Source: an uncultured Oscillibacter sp. | Lineage (GTDB): Bacteria > Bacillota > Clostridia > Oscillospirales > Oscillospiraceae | Length of the DNA stretch: 43,644 bases | Reading direction: 5' to 3' | Assembly: GCA_910585165.1 (NCBI GenBank) | Contig: CAJUBX010000009.1 | Location: 1-43,644, forward strand | In this document: positions 1 to 7,925 of the stretch, one piece after another | Position numbering within the stretch: position 1 is the stretch's first letter | Layout of the letters: every line of letters starts with the position of its first letter | Made by a program: the position numbers and the translations under genes | Notes under the pieces: model-generated | Told to the model about the DNA's origin: nothing | Seen by the model: the letters and a program-made list of their open reading frames with translations, nothing else | Database searches by the model: none

Positions 1-53
1 TCCCTTATTTTATCACATTCTCTTTTGTTCGGCCGATTAAATCAGTGGTTCCC
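1..53. repeat. Candidate mobile-element end (terminal inverted repeat-like) at left edge
   Basis: Bases 31-53 read on the minus strand give GGAACCACTGATTTAATCG, which matches 15 of the first 17 bases of the left inverted repeat of the MITE-like element at 22077 (GGAACCGCTGATTAAAT). The AT-rich sequence 1-30 differs in base use from the hydrolase coding sequence that starts right after it. I infer that an IS or MITE ends here and has cut into the hydrolase gene. The rest of the element lies outside the window, so its family cannot be named. Confidence 0.5.
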
Positions 54-493
54 TAGGCTTGTTTGCTGTCAGCATAGGGGCCTATTTCAGCCTGCTGGCC
101 TGCCGGGACCGGAACATCTCCCACGCCTGGTTCCTCTCCCCGGTGGTGGATATGGAGCGGCTGACCCGGGACATGATGAATTGGTTCCATATTTCCGAGG
201 CCCGTCTGGAGGCGGAGGGGGCCGTCTCCACGCCTATGGGGCAGACCATTTACTGGGACGACTACTGCTATATCCGCCGCCATCCGGTGGACTGCTGGCC
301 CTTTCCCACCGATATTCTCCGGGGAGCCGAAGACGCCTTGGTGGCGGAAGAAACCGTTGCCGCCTTCACGGAGCGGTTTTCCTGCCGTCTGCGGACTATA
401 GAGGGAGCGGAACATTGGTTTCACACCCAGCCGGATTTGGCGGCGCTGTCCATGTGGCTCCGCGAGAGCTCCGTTTCCTCTTCATGGCGGTAA
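41..493 (+). pseudogene. Alpha/beta hydrolase, 5'-truncated remnant
   Basis: The reading frame ending at 493 encodes the C-terminal part of an alpha/beta hydrolase. It holds the nucleophile elbow (AVSIGAY, Ser codon at 71-73), an acid-loop motif GAEDALV and the catalytic-His motif GAEHWFHT, so all three triad residues lie in the remnant. Family members carry roughly 80-120 residues before the nucleophile, including the oxyanion strand. Here the frame meets a TAA at 38-40 inside the repeat-like end at 31-53. No good start or ribosome-binding site is seen; a TTG at 59 is the only nearby candidate. I read it as a gene broken by an insertion rather than a short intact enzyme. The substrate cannot be told. 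Confidence 0.6.
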
Positions 494-581
494 CTTTAAG
501 GAAGCGCCGCCGGTCCGGCGAATGGAAGCTTTCAGCCAAGAGCCGGATGTAATATGGCAGGAGCATATGGAAAGCGGCCGG

Positions 582-610
582 TTGACAAGCCCGCCGTTTA
601 CCTGTATAAT
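582..610 (+). promoter_or_regulatory. Sigma-A promoter of rnpB
   Basis: TTGACA (582-587), a 17-base spacer and TATAAT (605-610) form a perfect housekeeping consensus. Transcription is expected to begin near 617, which is exactly the first base of the P1 helix of the RNase P RNA. Confidence 0.92.
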
Positions 611-616
611 GGCCCT

Positions 617-1090
617 GCGAGTAAAACAGACGGCCGCGTGGGCAGGCCGAAAGGCCGTCCATGAGGAAAGTCCGGGCTCCACAGGGCAAGGATAACGGGT
701 AACGCCCGCCGAAGGCGACTTCAGGAAAAGTGCAACAGAGATATACCGCCTCGTTCTCCGTTTCAAACTGAGCCCCCGCAAAAACAACGTTTTTGTGGGG
801 AGAGGAGGAAGGAATGGAGCGGGCGAAGTCCTTGCCGCAAGGCGGGACGGAGCGGAACGGAATTTCTTCCGGCGAGGTAAGGGTGGAAAGGTGCGGTAAG
901 AGCGCACCCGGCGGCTGGGAACAGTCCGCCGCTGTAAACTCTATCCGGAGCAACACCGGTATGGGGGCATCGGGGTTCGTCCCCGAAAGGCTGGCCCGGC
1001 CGCTCCCGGGGTGGCTGGAGCGCGCTGGCAACAGCGCGCCTAGATAGATGGCTGTCAAATACAGAACCCGGCTTACAGTTTTGCTCGCAA
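617..1090 (+). ncRNA. rnpB: RNase P RNA (catalytic RNA subunit)
   Basis: This is the ribozyme that removes 5' leaders from pre-tRNAs together with the RnpA protein. The 5' conserved core GAGGAAAGTCCGGGCTC is at 663-679, and the 3' core is AGATAGATGGCTGTC followed by ACAGAACCCGGCTTACA near 1043-1077. The ends pair as helix P1: bases 617-627 with 1078-1088, all eleven positions pairing with one U-G wobble. Length is about 470 nt, within the range for larger bacterial RNase P RNAs. It has its own consensus promoter at 582-610 and a terminator at 1097-1134. Reading frames across it on either strand are chance frames. Confidence 0.96.
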
Positions 1091-1096
1091 AATATG

Positions 1097-1134
1097 GGGA
1101 CCGTCCGCATGAGCTGCGGACGGTCCTCTTTTCA
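1097..1134 (+). terminator. Rho-independent terminator of rnpB
   Basis: An 11-bp perfect stem (1099-1109 with 1115-1125) with a 5-base loop is followed by CTCTTTTC. It lies between rnpB and the convergent XRE gene, whose stop codon is at 1132-1134, and may act on both. Confidence 0.85.
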
Positions 1135-2157
1135 TCTATTTTTCTGCAATTGAGCCCACCGTTCATATTCCGTCATCAGCCGTTCCTGCAATTCCGGGGA
1201 AACTGTCTCCGGCCAGAGCTGGCGGATTTCCCTGACCTGAAAATCGTCTCCCCAGTCGTAGACGGTATAGGGCTTCTCCGGCCAGCGGGTGCGGACCACC
1301 ACCTCGTTGTGCCCATCCTGGTCGATATCCTCTACCACAGCGTTCAGGCAGTCCTCTACCAGCAAGACCGTTTCCTGGTCTTCCCATTCAAACGTCTCGT
1401 CGTCCCACTTCCCCGTCCAGAAGCGGTAATCGCAGAGGAAAACCTTTCCTCTGGGATCGCCGTAGGGGTCCGGGTAATAGCTTTCGCTGGTGTAGTAAAC
1501 CTCGTCATACCAGAACATCCGGCCGCTCTCCACTTCAAAAGTCACGTCCATCATGCTGCCGAGGGATATGTGCCCCGTGGGCTCACAGGCGCTGACCGTT
1601 CCCTCATAGGTCCGGCGGTTCCAGCGGCAGTCCAGGCGATATATCGGCTCGTTTGCCGGGTCAATGCCGTCAAAGTCCACGCCTGCTCCGCACTTCAGCC
1701 GGAGCAGGTGTCCCTCCTCCTTCACGTAGAGGTAGTTCTCCCCGCCTTCCGTTTCCTTCAGGAAGATCGTATCCTCCCTCTGTTCCCGAACATAAGTACT
1801 GCAATACCAAATCGCCCCCAGGGTCGCCGCCAGCATCAGCAGCAGCGCCAGGGCCATTTTCCAGGCGTGTTTCCGTTTCTCCGTCTTCATGTTTTCCCGG
1901 GAAATCTCCAATAAGTTCCGCACAGGCTCTTCCTCCTTTTTTCGTTCTATCCTCCGGCAGGTCATCAGCTCCTCCATGCCCAGACCCAGAGCCTCCGCCA
2001 AAGGCTCCAGCAGCGTCACGTCCGGGTAGCTCAGAGCCCGCTCCCACTTGCTTACCGCTTTGTCCGTTACATGCAGCCGCGCCGCCAAATCTTTCTGCGT
2101 CAGCCCGGCGGCCTTTCGGTTTTCTGCGATGAAATTTCCAAATTGCTGCTTGTTCAT
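1132..2157 (-). CDS. Membrane-tethered XRE-family regulator with extracytoplasmic sensor-like domain
   Basis: 341 aa. Residues 6-65 form an XRE/Cro helix-turn-helix (LTQKDLAARLHVTDKAVSKW). Residues 70-98 are a charged linker. Residues 99-119 are one hydrophobic segment, and about 220 residues follow that should lie outside the membrane. The C-terminal part has an Asp-rich loop, DIDQDGHNEVVV, like the calcium-binding turns of FG-GAP/VCBS repeats. The start at 2157 is chosen because AGAGGTGAGG precedes it and the HTH begins right there. The layout suggests a one-component sensor that binds DNA from the membrane. It is divergent from the VTC-DUF4956-CotH operon, a possible target (inference). 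The ligand is unknown. Confidence 0.85.
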   Translation of the reverse strand: MNKQQFGNFIAENRKAAGLTQKDLAARLHVTDKAVSKWERALSYPDVTLLEPLAEALGLGMEELMTCRRIERKKEEEPVRNLLEISRENMKTEKRKHAWKMALALLLMLAATLGAIWYCSTYVREQREDTIFLKETEGGENYLYVKEEGHLLRLKCGAGVDFDGIDPANEPIYRLDCRWNRRTYEGTVSACEPTGHISLGSMMDVTFEVESGRMFWYDEVYYTSESYYPDPYGDPRGKVFLCDYRFWTGKWDDETFEWEDQETVLLVEDCLNAVVEDIDQDGHNEVVVRTRWPEKPYTVYDWGDDFQVREIRQLWPETVSPELQERLMTEYERWAQLQKNR

Positions 2158-2175
2158 CTGCCTCACCTCTCCGGC

Positions 2176-2205
2176 AGTGTACACCCGGGCAGGCAAAAAA
2201 AGCAA
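2176..2205 (-). promoter_or_regulatory. Candidate sigma-A promoter for the XRE regulator
   Basis: On the minus strand TTGCTT (2200-2205) and TACACT (2176-2181) are separated by 18 bases, ending about 18 nt before the start codon at 2157. The spacer is one base longer than ideal and the leader is short, so this is a moderate call. Confidence 0.45.
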
Positions 2206-2294
2206 CCGACCAGCGGTAGAATCCGCCGAACCCCGCCGTTTCCAGTCATTTCCGGGCCCGGAGAAAATTTTTACTGCCTCTCCAGATTTTAAGG

Positions 2295-2320
2295 TTGAGC
2301 TAAGAAATTCCCTGTATGAT
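2295..2320 (+). promoter_or_regulatory. Weak candidate promoter for the VTC-DUF4956-CotH operon
   Basis: TATGAT at 2315-2320 is a good -10 and lies 33 nt before the first start codon. The nearest -35-like hexamer, TTGAGC (2295-2300), leaves only 14 bases, so activation by a regulator or an extended alternative is possible. Confidence 0.3.
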
Positions 2321-2353
2321 GCTCCCATCCTGTTGAGCGAAAGGAGCAAAAGC

Positions 2354-3025
2354 ATGAAACCTCGGCACGAGTGGAAGCACGTGATCACCGCCGCCGACCG
2401 CCTATGTCTAACCTCCCGCCTTTCCGCCGCCGCCCGGCGGGACAGCCACGGGCAGAACGGCCGTTACGAGATACGGAGCTTGTATTTTGACGACCCCCGG
2501 GACACGGCCCTGTGGGAGAAAATCGACGGCGTATCCCGCCGGGAGAAATTTCGAATACGGTATTATAACGGCGACGCCTCCTACATCTGCCTGGAAAAGA
2601 AAGTCAAGCGGGACGGCCTGTGCGGCAAGCGCTCCGTCCTTCTCAGCGCCCAGGAGGTCCAATCCCTCCTGAACGGGGACTTGGACTGGATGCCCGGCAG
2701 CGGCAGGCCCCTGATTCAGGAGCTTTACTGGAAGATGAAAGCCGGCGGCCTCCGGCCCAAAACCATTGTGGACTACACCCGGGACGCCTATGTCTTCCCT
2801 GCCGGAAACGTGCGCATCACCCTGGATTTCAATATCCGCACCGGCCTGGGGTCCACGGATTTTCTGAATCCCGCCGCCGTTACCGTCCCCGCCGGGGACG
2901 CTCCCGTCATTCTGGAGGTAAAATGGGACGAATTCCTCCCCGATATCATCCGGGACGCGGTGCAGCTTCCCGGGCGGCGCACCTCCTCCTTTTCCAAATA
3001 CGCGGCCTGCCGCATCTATGGATAA
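2354..3025 (+). CDS. VTC-domain polyphosphate polymerase-like protein
   Basis: 223 aa, a complete VTC/CYTH-type tunnel domain. The family includes the catalytic domain of eukaryotic Vtc4, which makes polyphosphate from ATP. Features seen are the N-terminal RHEWKHVIT strand, YEIRSLYFDDP, the KFRIRYYN strand with basic residues, LEKKVKRDG, a central DYTRDAYV strand and a late ILEVKWDEFLP segment. Alternating Lys/Arg and Glu strands of this kind line the triphosphate tunnel. AAAGGAG stands 7 bases before the ATG. It is the first gene of a three-gene run with DUF4956 and CotH, a combination found repeatedly in bacteria. Polyphosphate synthesis is inferred from the family; the bacterial members are little tested. 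Confidence 0.85.
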   Translation: MKPRHEWKHVITAADRLCLTSRLSAAARRDSHGQNGRYEIRSLYFDDPRDTALWEKIDGVSRREKFRIRYYNGDASYICLEKKVKRDGLCGKRSVLLSAQEVQSLLNGDLDWMPGSGRPLIQELYWKMKAGGLRPKTIVDYTRDAYVFPAGNVRITLDFNIRTGLGSTDFLNPAAVTVPAGDAPVILEVKWDEFLPDIIRDAVQLPGRRTSSFSKYAACRIYG

Positions 3026-3047
3026 TCCAAGAAAGGAACCGACTTAT

Positions 3048-3719
3048 ATGACTTTTCAGGACATTTTTAAATCCAGCTTTCTAGAGAATGTCTCCAGTGT
3101 CAGCGTTCTGGACATGAGCGCGGCCCTTATCCTGTCCTTTGGCCTGGGGCTGTTCATTTTCCTGGTCTACAAAAAGACCTTTACCGGTGTAATGTATTCC
3201 TCCAGCTTCGGCGTAACCCTGGTGGCCCTGACCATGATCACCGCCATGGTCATTCTGGCGGTGACCAGCAACGTGGTGCTGTCCCTGGGCATGGTGGGCG
3301 CGCTGTCCATCGTCCGCTTCCGCACCGCCATCAAAGAACCCCTGGACATCGCCTTTTTGTTCTGGTCCATCGCCGTGGGCATCGTCCTGGCGGCGGGGCT
3401 GATTCCATTGGCGGTCTTCGGCAGCATGGCAATCGGCTTCATGCTGCTGGTATTCGTGAACCGAAAGTCCCGCTGCGATCCCTACATCGCCGTTTTGCAG
3501 TGTGACTGCCAGGAAAGCGAGACCCGGGCGGCGGAATTCCTCCGGCAGAACACCCGGCGCTGTGTGGTAAAAAGCAAGACCGTCCAGAAGGACGCTGTGG
3601 AGCTGAATGTAGAAATCCGGCTGAAGGACGAAAGCACCGGTTTTATCAACGCCCTGGCGGACCTCCCCGGCGTCCGCAGCGCGGTGCTGGTGAGCTACAA
3701 CGGCGATTACATGGGCTGA
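3048..3719 (+). CDS. DUF4956 integral membrane protein
   Basis: 223 aa. The N-terminal half has about four hydrophobic segments (roughly residues 20-38, 45-80, 98-120 and a terminal run to about residue 130), including the family hallmark GMVGALSIVRFRTAIKEP between them. The C-terminal 90 residues form a soluble alpha/beta domain. I chose the ATG at 3048 (MTFQDIFKSS) because AAAGGA lies before it and family members start this way. An upstream ATG at 3018 overlaps the end of the VTC gene and lacks a ribosome-binding site. DUF4956 has no settled biochemical role. Its steady pairing with VTC and CotH suggests a membrane platform for the polymerase or its product (inference). Confidence 0.85.
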   Translation: MTFQDIFKSSFLENVSSVSVLDMSAALILSFGLGLFIFLVYKKTFTGVMYSSSFGVTLVALTMITAMVILAVTSNVVLSLGMVGALSIVRFRTAIKEPLDIAFLFWSIAVGIVLAAGLIPLAVFGSMAIGFMLLVFVNRKSRCDPYIAVLQCDCQESETRAAEFLRQNTRRCVVKSKTVQKDAVELNVEIRLKDESTGFINALADLPGVRSAVLVSYNGDYMG

Positions 3720-3735
3720 TATAAGGAGGACCTTT

Positions 3736-5565
3736 ATGTCAACCCATACATACATAGACCGGCTTTGCGGTACGGCCCTGGCCCTCTGTCTGCTGCTGGC
3801 CGCAGCCTTCATGAATGGGGAGGCCCTGGGCATCCGGCCTGCCAGCTCCGTCATGGGCTATGAGGCCCGGCTTTTTGACACGGCGCGGGTCCATACCCTT
3901 GACATCGTTATGGACGATTGGGAGGGATTTCTGGAGACCTGCGAGAATGAGGAATATGCCCAATGCGCTGTCGTCATTGACGGAGAGGCGTACCAAAATA
4001 CCGCCATCCGGGCCAAGGGGAATACCTCTCTTACCATGGTTTCCGCCATGGACAGCAGCCGTTACAGCTTCAAGCTGGAGTTCGATCACTATGACAGCGG
4101 CAGGACCTACTACGGCCTGGATAAGCTGAGCCTGAACAACATCATTCAGGACACCACTTATATGAAAGACTACCTGACGTATCAGATGATGGGGGCTTTC
4201 GGTGTAAACGCGCCTCTTTGCAGCTATGTGTATATCACCGTCAACGGCCGGTACTGGGGACTATATCTGGCGGTGGAGGGCGTGGAGGACGGGTTTCTCC
4301 GGCGGAATTACGGCGGTGATTCCGGAGAACTCTACAAGCCGGACAGCATGAGCTTTGGCGGCGGCCGCGGCAATGGCCGGGAATTTGACGGGGAAAACAG
4401 GATGAATTTTGGTGAAGACGGCGCTCCCCCCTCCCCTCCCGGCGGTCAGGCATCCGGCGGCGGGCAGGGCGTTCCCGAAGCCGGAGGCGGCAGTCCTGCG
4501 GGATTTGACGGCGGTCCCGGCGGCGGCATGGGCAGCGACGATGTAAAGCTCCGGTACATTGACGACGACCCCGGCAGCTACGCCAATATCTTTCAAAACG
4601 CCAAAACAGACGTTTCCAAGGCGGATCAAACCCGGCTCATCGCCTCACTGAAAGCCCTCGGCGCAGGTGAAAACCTAGAAGAAGTTCTGGATATCGGCCA
4701 GGTGCTCCGCTATTTTGTGGTCCACAATTTTGTCCGCAACGGCGACAGCTATACCGGTTCCATGGTCCACAATTACTACCTGTACGAAGAAGACGGCCGC
4801 CTTTCCATGATCCCCTGGGACTACAATTTGGCCTACGGTACCTTCCAGGGCGGCAGCGCGGACGGTGAAGTCAACGCCCCCATTGATACCCCGGTTGACG
4901 GCGGCGACAGCCGCCCCATGGTGGATTGGATATTCGGCAGTCCGGAATATACGGCCTTGTACCACCGGTACTTTCAGGAATTCCTGGAGACCGTGAACAT
5001 TGCCGGACTGATTGACAACGCGGCGGAACGGATTGCGCCGTATGTGGAAAAGGACCCCACTGCCTTCTACGGCTATGAGGCATTTGAAACCGGCGTGGAA
5101 ACCCTTCGGACGTTCTGCCGCCTCCGGGGAGAGAGCGTCAGGGGTCAATTGGACGGACGTATTCCCTCTACGGAGGAGGACCAGGCGGCGGACGCCTCCG
5201 CTCTGGTGGATGCATCCTCTATCAATCTTTCCGACATGGGCACAATGAACGGGGGCGGCGGCTTTGGCGAGAGAACGCAGCCCTCCCCTCCCGGCGGCGC
5301 TCCGGGACAGCCGGACGCGCAGACCCCGGCGGAAGGCTCCGGCCAACCCGGCCAGGAGGACGCGGCAGTCCCGGCATGGGAAGCCCAGCCGGTGGAAATT
5401 CTCCGGCAAGGCCCGGCGGAACGGCCCGGAGAAAAGGGTTTTCCCGGCAAGGATTTTCCAGGAGAAGCCGTCAGCGGAAGCGCTCTGCTGATGACCGCGA
5501 TCTCTTTTGCGGCGCTCCTGGCAGGAGTCCTGACCGCTCTTCTCTATCGGCGCAGAAAACGTTGA
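3736..5565 (+). CDS. CotH-family secretory protein kinase, membrane-anchored
   Basis: 609 aa. Residues 9-30 form an N-terminal signal/anchor, and residues about 580-602 form a C-terminal transmembrane helix followed by RRRKR, which predicts an exported domain held at the membrane. The CotH kinase core shows the ordered set D337 (NGDSYTG), N346 (VHNYYLY) and D362 (WDYNLAYG), matching the catalytic, metal and DFG-like positions of CotH kinases. A Gly/Pro-rich insert (about 206-270) breaks the fold between lobes, and a second Gly/Pro-rich tail precedes the final helix. AAGGAGG is 8 bases before the ATG. In Bacillus, CotH phosphorylates spore coat proteins. Here the target is unknown and the partners are VTC and DUF4956. 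Confidence 0.85.
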   Translation: MSTHTYIDRLCGTALALCLLLAAAFMNGEALGIRPASSVMGYEARLFDTARVHTLDIVMDDWEGFLETCENEEYAQCAVVIDGEAYQNTAIRAKGNTSLTMVSAMDSSRYSFKLEFDHYDSGRTYYGLDKLSLNNIIQDTTYMKDYLTYQMMGAFGVNAPLCSYVYITVNGRYWGLYLAVEGVEDGFLRRNYGGDSGELYKPDSMSFGGGRGNGREFDGENRMNFGEDGAPPSPPGGQASGGGQGVPEAGGGSPAGFDGGPGGGMGSDDVKLRYIDDDPGSYANIFQNAKTDVSKADQTRLIASLKALGAGENLEEVLDIGQVLRYFVVHNFVRNGDSYTGSMVHNYYLYEEDGRLSMIPWDYNLAYGTFQGGSADGEVNAPIDTPVDGGDSRPMVDWIFGSPEYTALYHRYFQEFLETVNIAGLIDNAAERIAPYVEKDPTAFYGYEAFETGVETLRTFCRLRGESVRGQLDGRIPSTEEDQAADASALVDASSINLSDMGTMNGGGGFGERTQPSPPGGAPGQPDAQTPAEGSGQPGQEDAAVPAWEAQPVEILRQGPAERPGEKGFPGKDFPGEAVSGSALLMTAISFAALLAGVLTALLYRRRKR

Positions 5566-5614
5566 GGCAGGTGCCGCCGTCCATCAAACCGGGAACGGCG
5601 GCGCCTCATTTTTT
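5564..5614 (+). terminator. Terminator of the VTC-DUF4956-CotH operon
   Basis: GAGGC...GCCGCCGT (5564-5580) pairs with ACGGCGGCGCCTC (5595-5607), followed by ATTTTTT. It begins at the CotH stop codon. Confidence 0.8.
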
Positions 5615-5659
5615 ACGCCCCATAATCAAACAAAACCTAGTTTTTGTTCAATAAAGAAA

Positions 5660-5703
5660 CTGAAAAGGCAGGACGCGCCGTTTCCGGCCCGTCCCGCCTT
5701 CCT
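5660..5703 (-). terminator. Terminator of the DUF1858-trmK-nif3-yebC operon
   Basis: An 11-bp stem with one G-U pair (5665-5675 with 5690-5700). Read on the minus strand it ends in CCTTTTC just after the yebC stop codon. Confidence 0.65.
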
Positions 5704-5707
5704 TAAA

Positions 5708-6442
5708 TCAGTCATTATCCCAGTTGTGCCACACATTCTGCACATCGTCGTTGTCTTCCAGCATGTCGATGAGCTTCTGCATGTTTTTCACGTCGCCCTC
5801 GCCGCTGAGGGTAATGTAATTTTGGGGCACCATCTCCACCTCGGCGCTGACAAAGCTGTATCCCTTCTCCTCCAGCGCCTTCACCACGCCGTTAAACGCA
5901 TCGGGATCGCAGGTAATCTCCAATGCGGGGCCGTCGGCCTCGAAGTCGGCGGCTCCGGCGTCCAGCGCATCCATCATGACGGTCTCCTCGTCCAGCTCCC
6001 CCTCCTCGTTGTCAATGACGATAACGCCCTTTTTATCAAAGGACCAGGATACGCAGCCGATGGCTCCCAGGTTGCCGTTGCACTTATCAAAAGCGTGGCG
6101 GACCTCCGGCGCGGTACGCTGGCGGTTGTCGGTCAGAGCCTCCACAATCACGGCCACGCCGCCGGGACCGTAGCCCTCGTAGGTAACGGCCTCATAGCTG
6201 TCGGTGTTCCCCGCTCCCAGGGCCTTGTCAATAGTGCGCTTGATGTTATCGTTGGGCATGTTCACGGCCTTGGCCTTGGCAATCACCGTGGCCAGCCGGG
6301 AGTTGTTGTTGGGATCGCCGGAGCCGCCCTCCTTGACGGCGACAATAATCTCCCGGGCAATTTTGGTAAAGGCGGCGGAGCGCTTGGCGTCCGCCGCGCC
6401 CTTGGTTTTCTGAATATTATGCCATTTGGAATGTCCGGACAT
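5708..6442 (-). CDS. YebC/PmpR-family (TACO1-type) protein
   Basis: 244 aa, full length for the family. It opens with the hallmark MSGHSKWHNIQ and KGAADAKRSAAFTK, then the DNNKRTIDKA-like stretch (MPNDNIKRTIDKALG) and the Y-E-G-YGPGG motif. The family has been described both as DNA-binding regulators and, more recently, as factors acting on translating ribosomes, so the role is left open. AAGGAG lies 9 bases before the ATG. It is the last gene of a four-gene operon, 5 nt after nif3, with a terminator right behind it. The C-terminal acidic tail is normal for the family. Confidence 0.95.
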   Translation of the reverse strand: MSGHSKWHNIQKTKGAADAKRSAAFTKIAREIIVAVKEGGSGDPNNNSRLATVIAKAKAVNMPNDNIKRTIDKALGAGNTDSYEAVTYEGYGPGGVAVIVEALTDNRQRTAPEVRHAFDKCNGNLGAIGCVSWSFDKKGVIVIDNEEGELDEETVMMDALDAGAADFEADGPALEITCDPDAFNGVVKALEEKGYSFVSAEVEMVPQNYITLSGEGDVKNMQKLIDMLEDNDDVQNVWHNWDND

Positions 6443-6447
6443 GGCGT

Positions 6448-7236
6448 TTATTCTCCTTCCACATAATATTGAATCGCTTCCTTATGGAAAGCGGATTTTT
6501 GAACGTGCAGATTCGGGAACCGCCGGGCCAAAAAGGCAATTACCGTCTCGCAGACCGGGTCCTCTGTGGGAAAATGCCCTGCATCGATCAGGTTGATGCC
6601 CTTGACCTTCGCGTCCACGAACTGGTGATAGCTCAAGTCCGAAGTGACGAAGGTATCGCACCCGGCGCGGATGGCGGCGTCCTCGAACTCTCCGCAGGCT
6701 CCGCCGCCTACGGCCACCCGGTGAACGGGTTTCCCGCACCCCGCGTAGCGCACGCCGTTGCAGCCCAAGGCCTTGGAGACAAAGCGGACGAACTCCGCCA
6801 GCCCCATGGGCTCATCCCGCCAGCCGCAGCGGCCCACACCCTCGCCGGTAAAGCCCTCCGGGTTCCGGATGCCAAGGGCCCTGGCCAAAACATCGTTGAC
6901 GCCGCCCTCCGCAACGTCCAGATTTGTGTGCATGCAGATGGCGGATGCATCCGCTCTCAACAGCCGCGTCAGCAAGCTGCCCTGAAACGTATCGTCCCGC
7001 ACCGTCTGGACCTGGGACCACTTGCAGTTCATGACGGGATGGTGGGAGACGATCAGCCGGCAGCCCGCCGCAATGGCCTCCTCCGCCACAGCGTGGGTGA
7101 TATCCAGCGCCACCATGCAACGCGCAACCTCCTGGCTGGGGTTCCCAACCAAATGTCCCACATTGTCCCAATCCATCGCACCCTCCCGGGGCGCCAGTTC
7201 AAAAAGAGCCGCCTCAATTTCCCTGACTGTTGGCAC
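6448..7236 (-). CDS. Nif3-like dinuclear metal-centre hexameric protein
   Basis: 262 aa. Metal-ligand motifs expected for the NIF3/DUF34 family are visible: SHHPV near residue 64, MHTNLD with a following D, and DAGHFPTED near the C-terminus. The insert domain seen in longer homologues is absent, as in the shorter clostridial form. The likely start is GTG at 7236 with AGGAG about 8 bases upstream, giving a 23-nt overlap with trmK. The trmK-nif3 pair is widely conserved in Firmicutes and suggests a linked role in tRNA or cofactor metabolism, but the reaction is not established. Confidence 0.92.
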   Translation of the reverse strand: MPTVREIEAALFELAPREGAMDWDNVGHLVGNPSQEVARCMVALDITHAVAEEAIAAGCRLIVSHHPVMNCKWSQVQTVRDDTFQGSLLTRLLRADASAICMHTNLDVAEGGVNDVLARALGIRNPEGFTGEGVGRCGWRDEPMGLAEFVRFVSKALGCNGVRYAGCGKPVHRVAVGGGACGEFEDAAIRAGCDTFVTSDLSYHQFVDAKVKGINLIDAGHFPTEDPVCETVIAFLARRFPNLHVQKSAFHKEAIQYYVEGE

Positions 7237-7918
7237 GCCGCCACTCCTCTCTCATGGACAGCAGCGCGGTGATGACCTCCCGCAGCCCGTCCGCTTTTTC
7301 CTGCCCTCCGCCGGAGCGGTTGAGCCCCGCCACCGCCGTTTCCAGGCGGAGAATCTTTTGGATGATGTACCGGTCCCCCAGCGGGTCGCGGAGCAGGGCC
7401 GCCCCGCCGTAGAGCTGGCCCAGGGTCAGGGACATCGTTCCCCCCCCGGCCTCTATCACCGGGTAGATGACGCCCCGGTCTTCCACCAGCGCCTCCCGGC
7501 GGATGGCATACCCATTCTCCGCCAGAAAGGCCCGGAGCGTTTCCGCCCGGGTCTGGGGCTGAAGCAGCAGCGTGCGTCCCTCCCCGGCGGTCCAGGGAGC
7601 CCGGGACAGAATGGCGGCGATGTTCTCGCCCCCCATCCCGGCAATGACCACGGTATCCGCCTCCTCCGGCGAAACCGCCGCCAGTCCGTCTCCCAGCCGG
7701 TAGTCGACGCCGTCCGCGCCCCAAATCCTTCCGGTCTCCCGGGCCCGGGCCAGGGGTCCCTCCCGCAGATCGCAGGCAATGGCAAAAGCCACGCGCCCGT
7801 GGAGCCGGAGCCACACGGGCAGGTAGGCGTGATCCGTGCCAACATCGGCAAGCCGCGCGCCGGGGGGCACCCAGTCCGCCAGCAGCCGGAGGCGGGGCGT
7901 CAGTTCAAAGTCCCGCAA
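7214..7918 (-). CDS. trmK: tRNA (adenine(22)-N1)-methyltransferase TrmK
   Basis: 234 aa, class I SAM-dependent methyltransferase that makes m1A22 in tRNA. The SAM-binding motif I is LADVGTDHAYLP (residues about 22-33), with the motif-II acidic IACD after it and VIAGMGGE in the place of the catalytic-side motif typical of TrmK. The C-terminal helical part is shorter than in Bacillus. TTG at 7918 is the only start that keeps the N-terminal helix; GGAG lies about 10 bases before it. It sits 7 nt after the DUF1858 gene and overlaps nif3. Confidence 0.9.
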   Translation of the reverse strand: MRDFELTPRLRLLADWVPPGARLADVGTDHAYLPVWLRLHGRVAFAIACDLREGPLARARETGRIWGADGVDYRLGDGLAAVSPEEADTVVIAGMGGENIAAILSRAPWTAGEGRTLLLQPQTRAETLRAFLAENGYAIRREALVEDRGVIYPVIEAGGGTMSLTLGQLYGGAALLRDPLGDRYIIQKILRLETAVAGLNRSGGGQEKADGLREVITALLSMREEWRRANSQGN

Positions 7919-7925
7919 GGCAGCG

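Noticed and set aside
396..1166. Long minus-strand frames of up to 256 codons over 396-1166
   Set aside because: They lie across the RNase P RNA and its promoter and have no ribosome-binding site or family likeness; the RNA's core motifs and P1 pairing explain the region.
3018..3047. Earlier ATG for the DUF4956 gene
   Set aside because: It overlaps the end of the VTC gene without a ribosome-binding site; the ATG at 3048 has AAAGGA and matches the family start.
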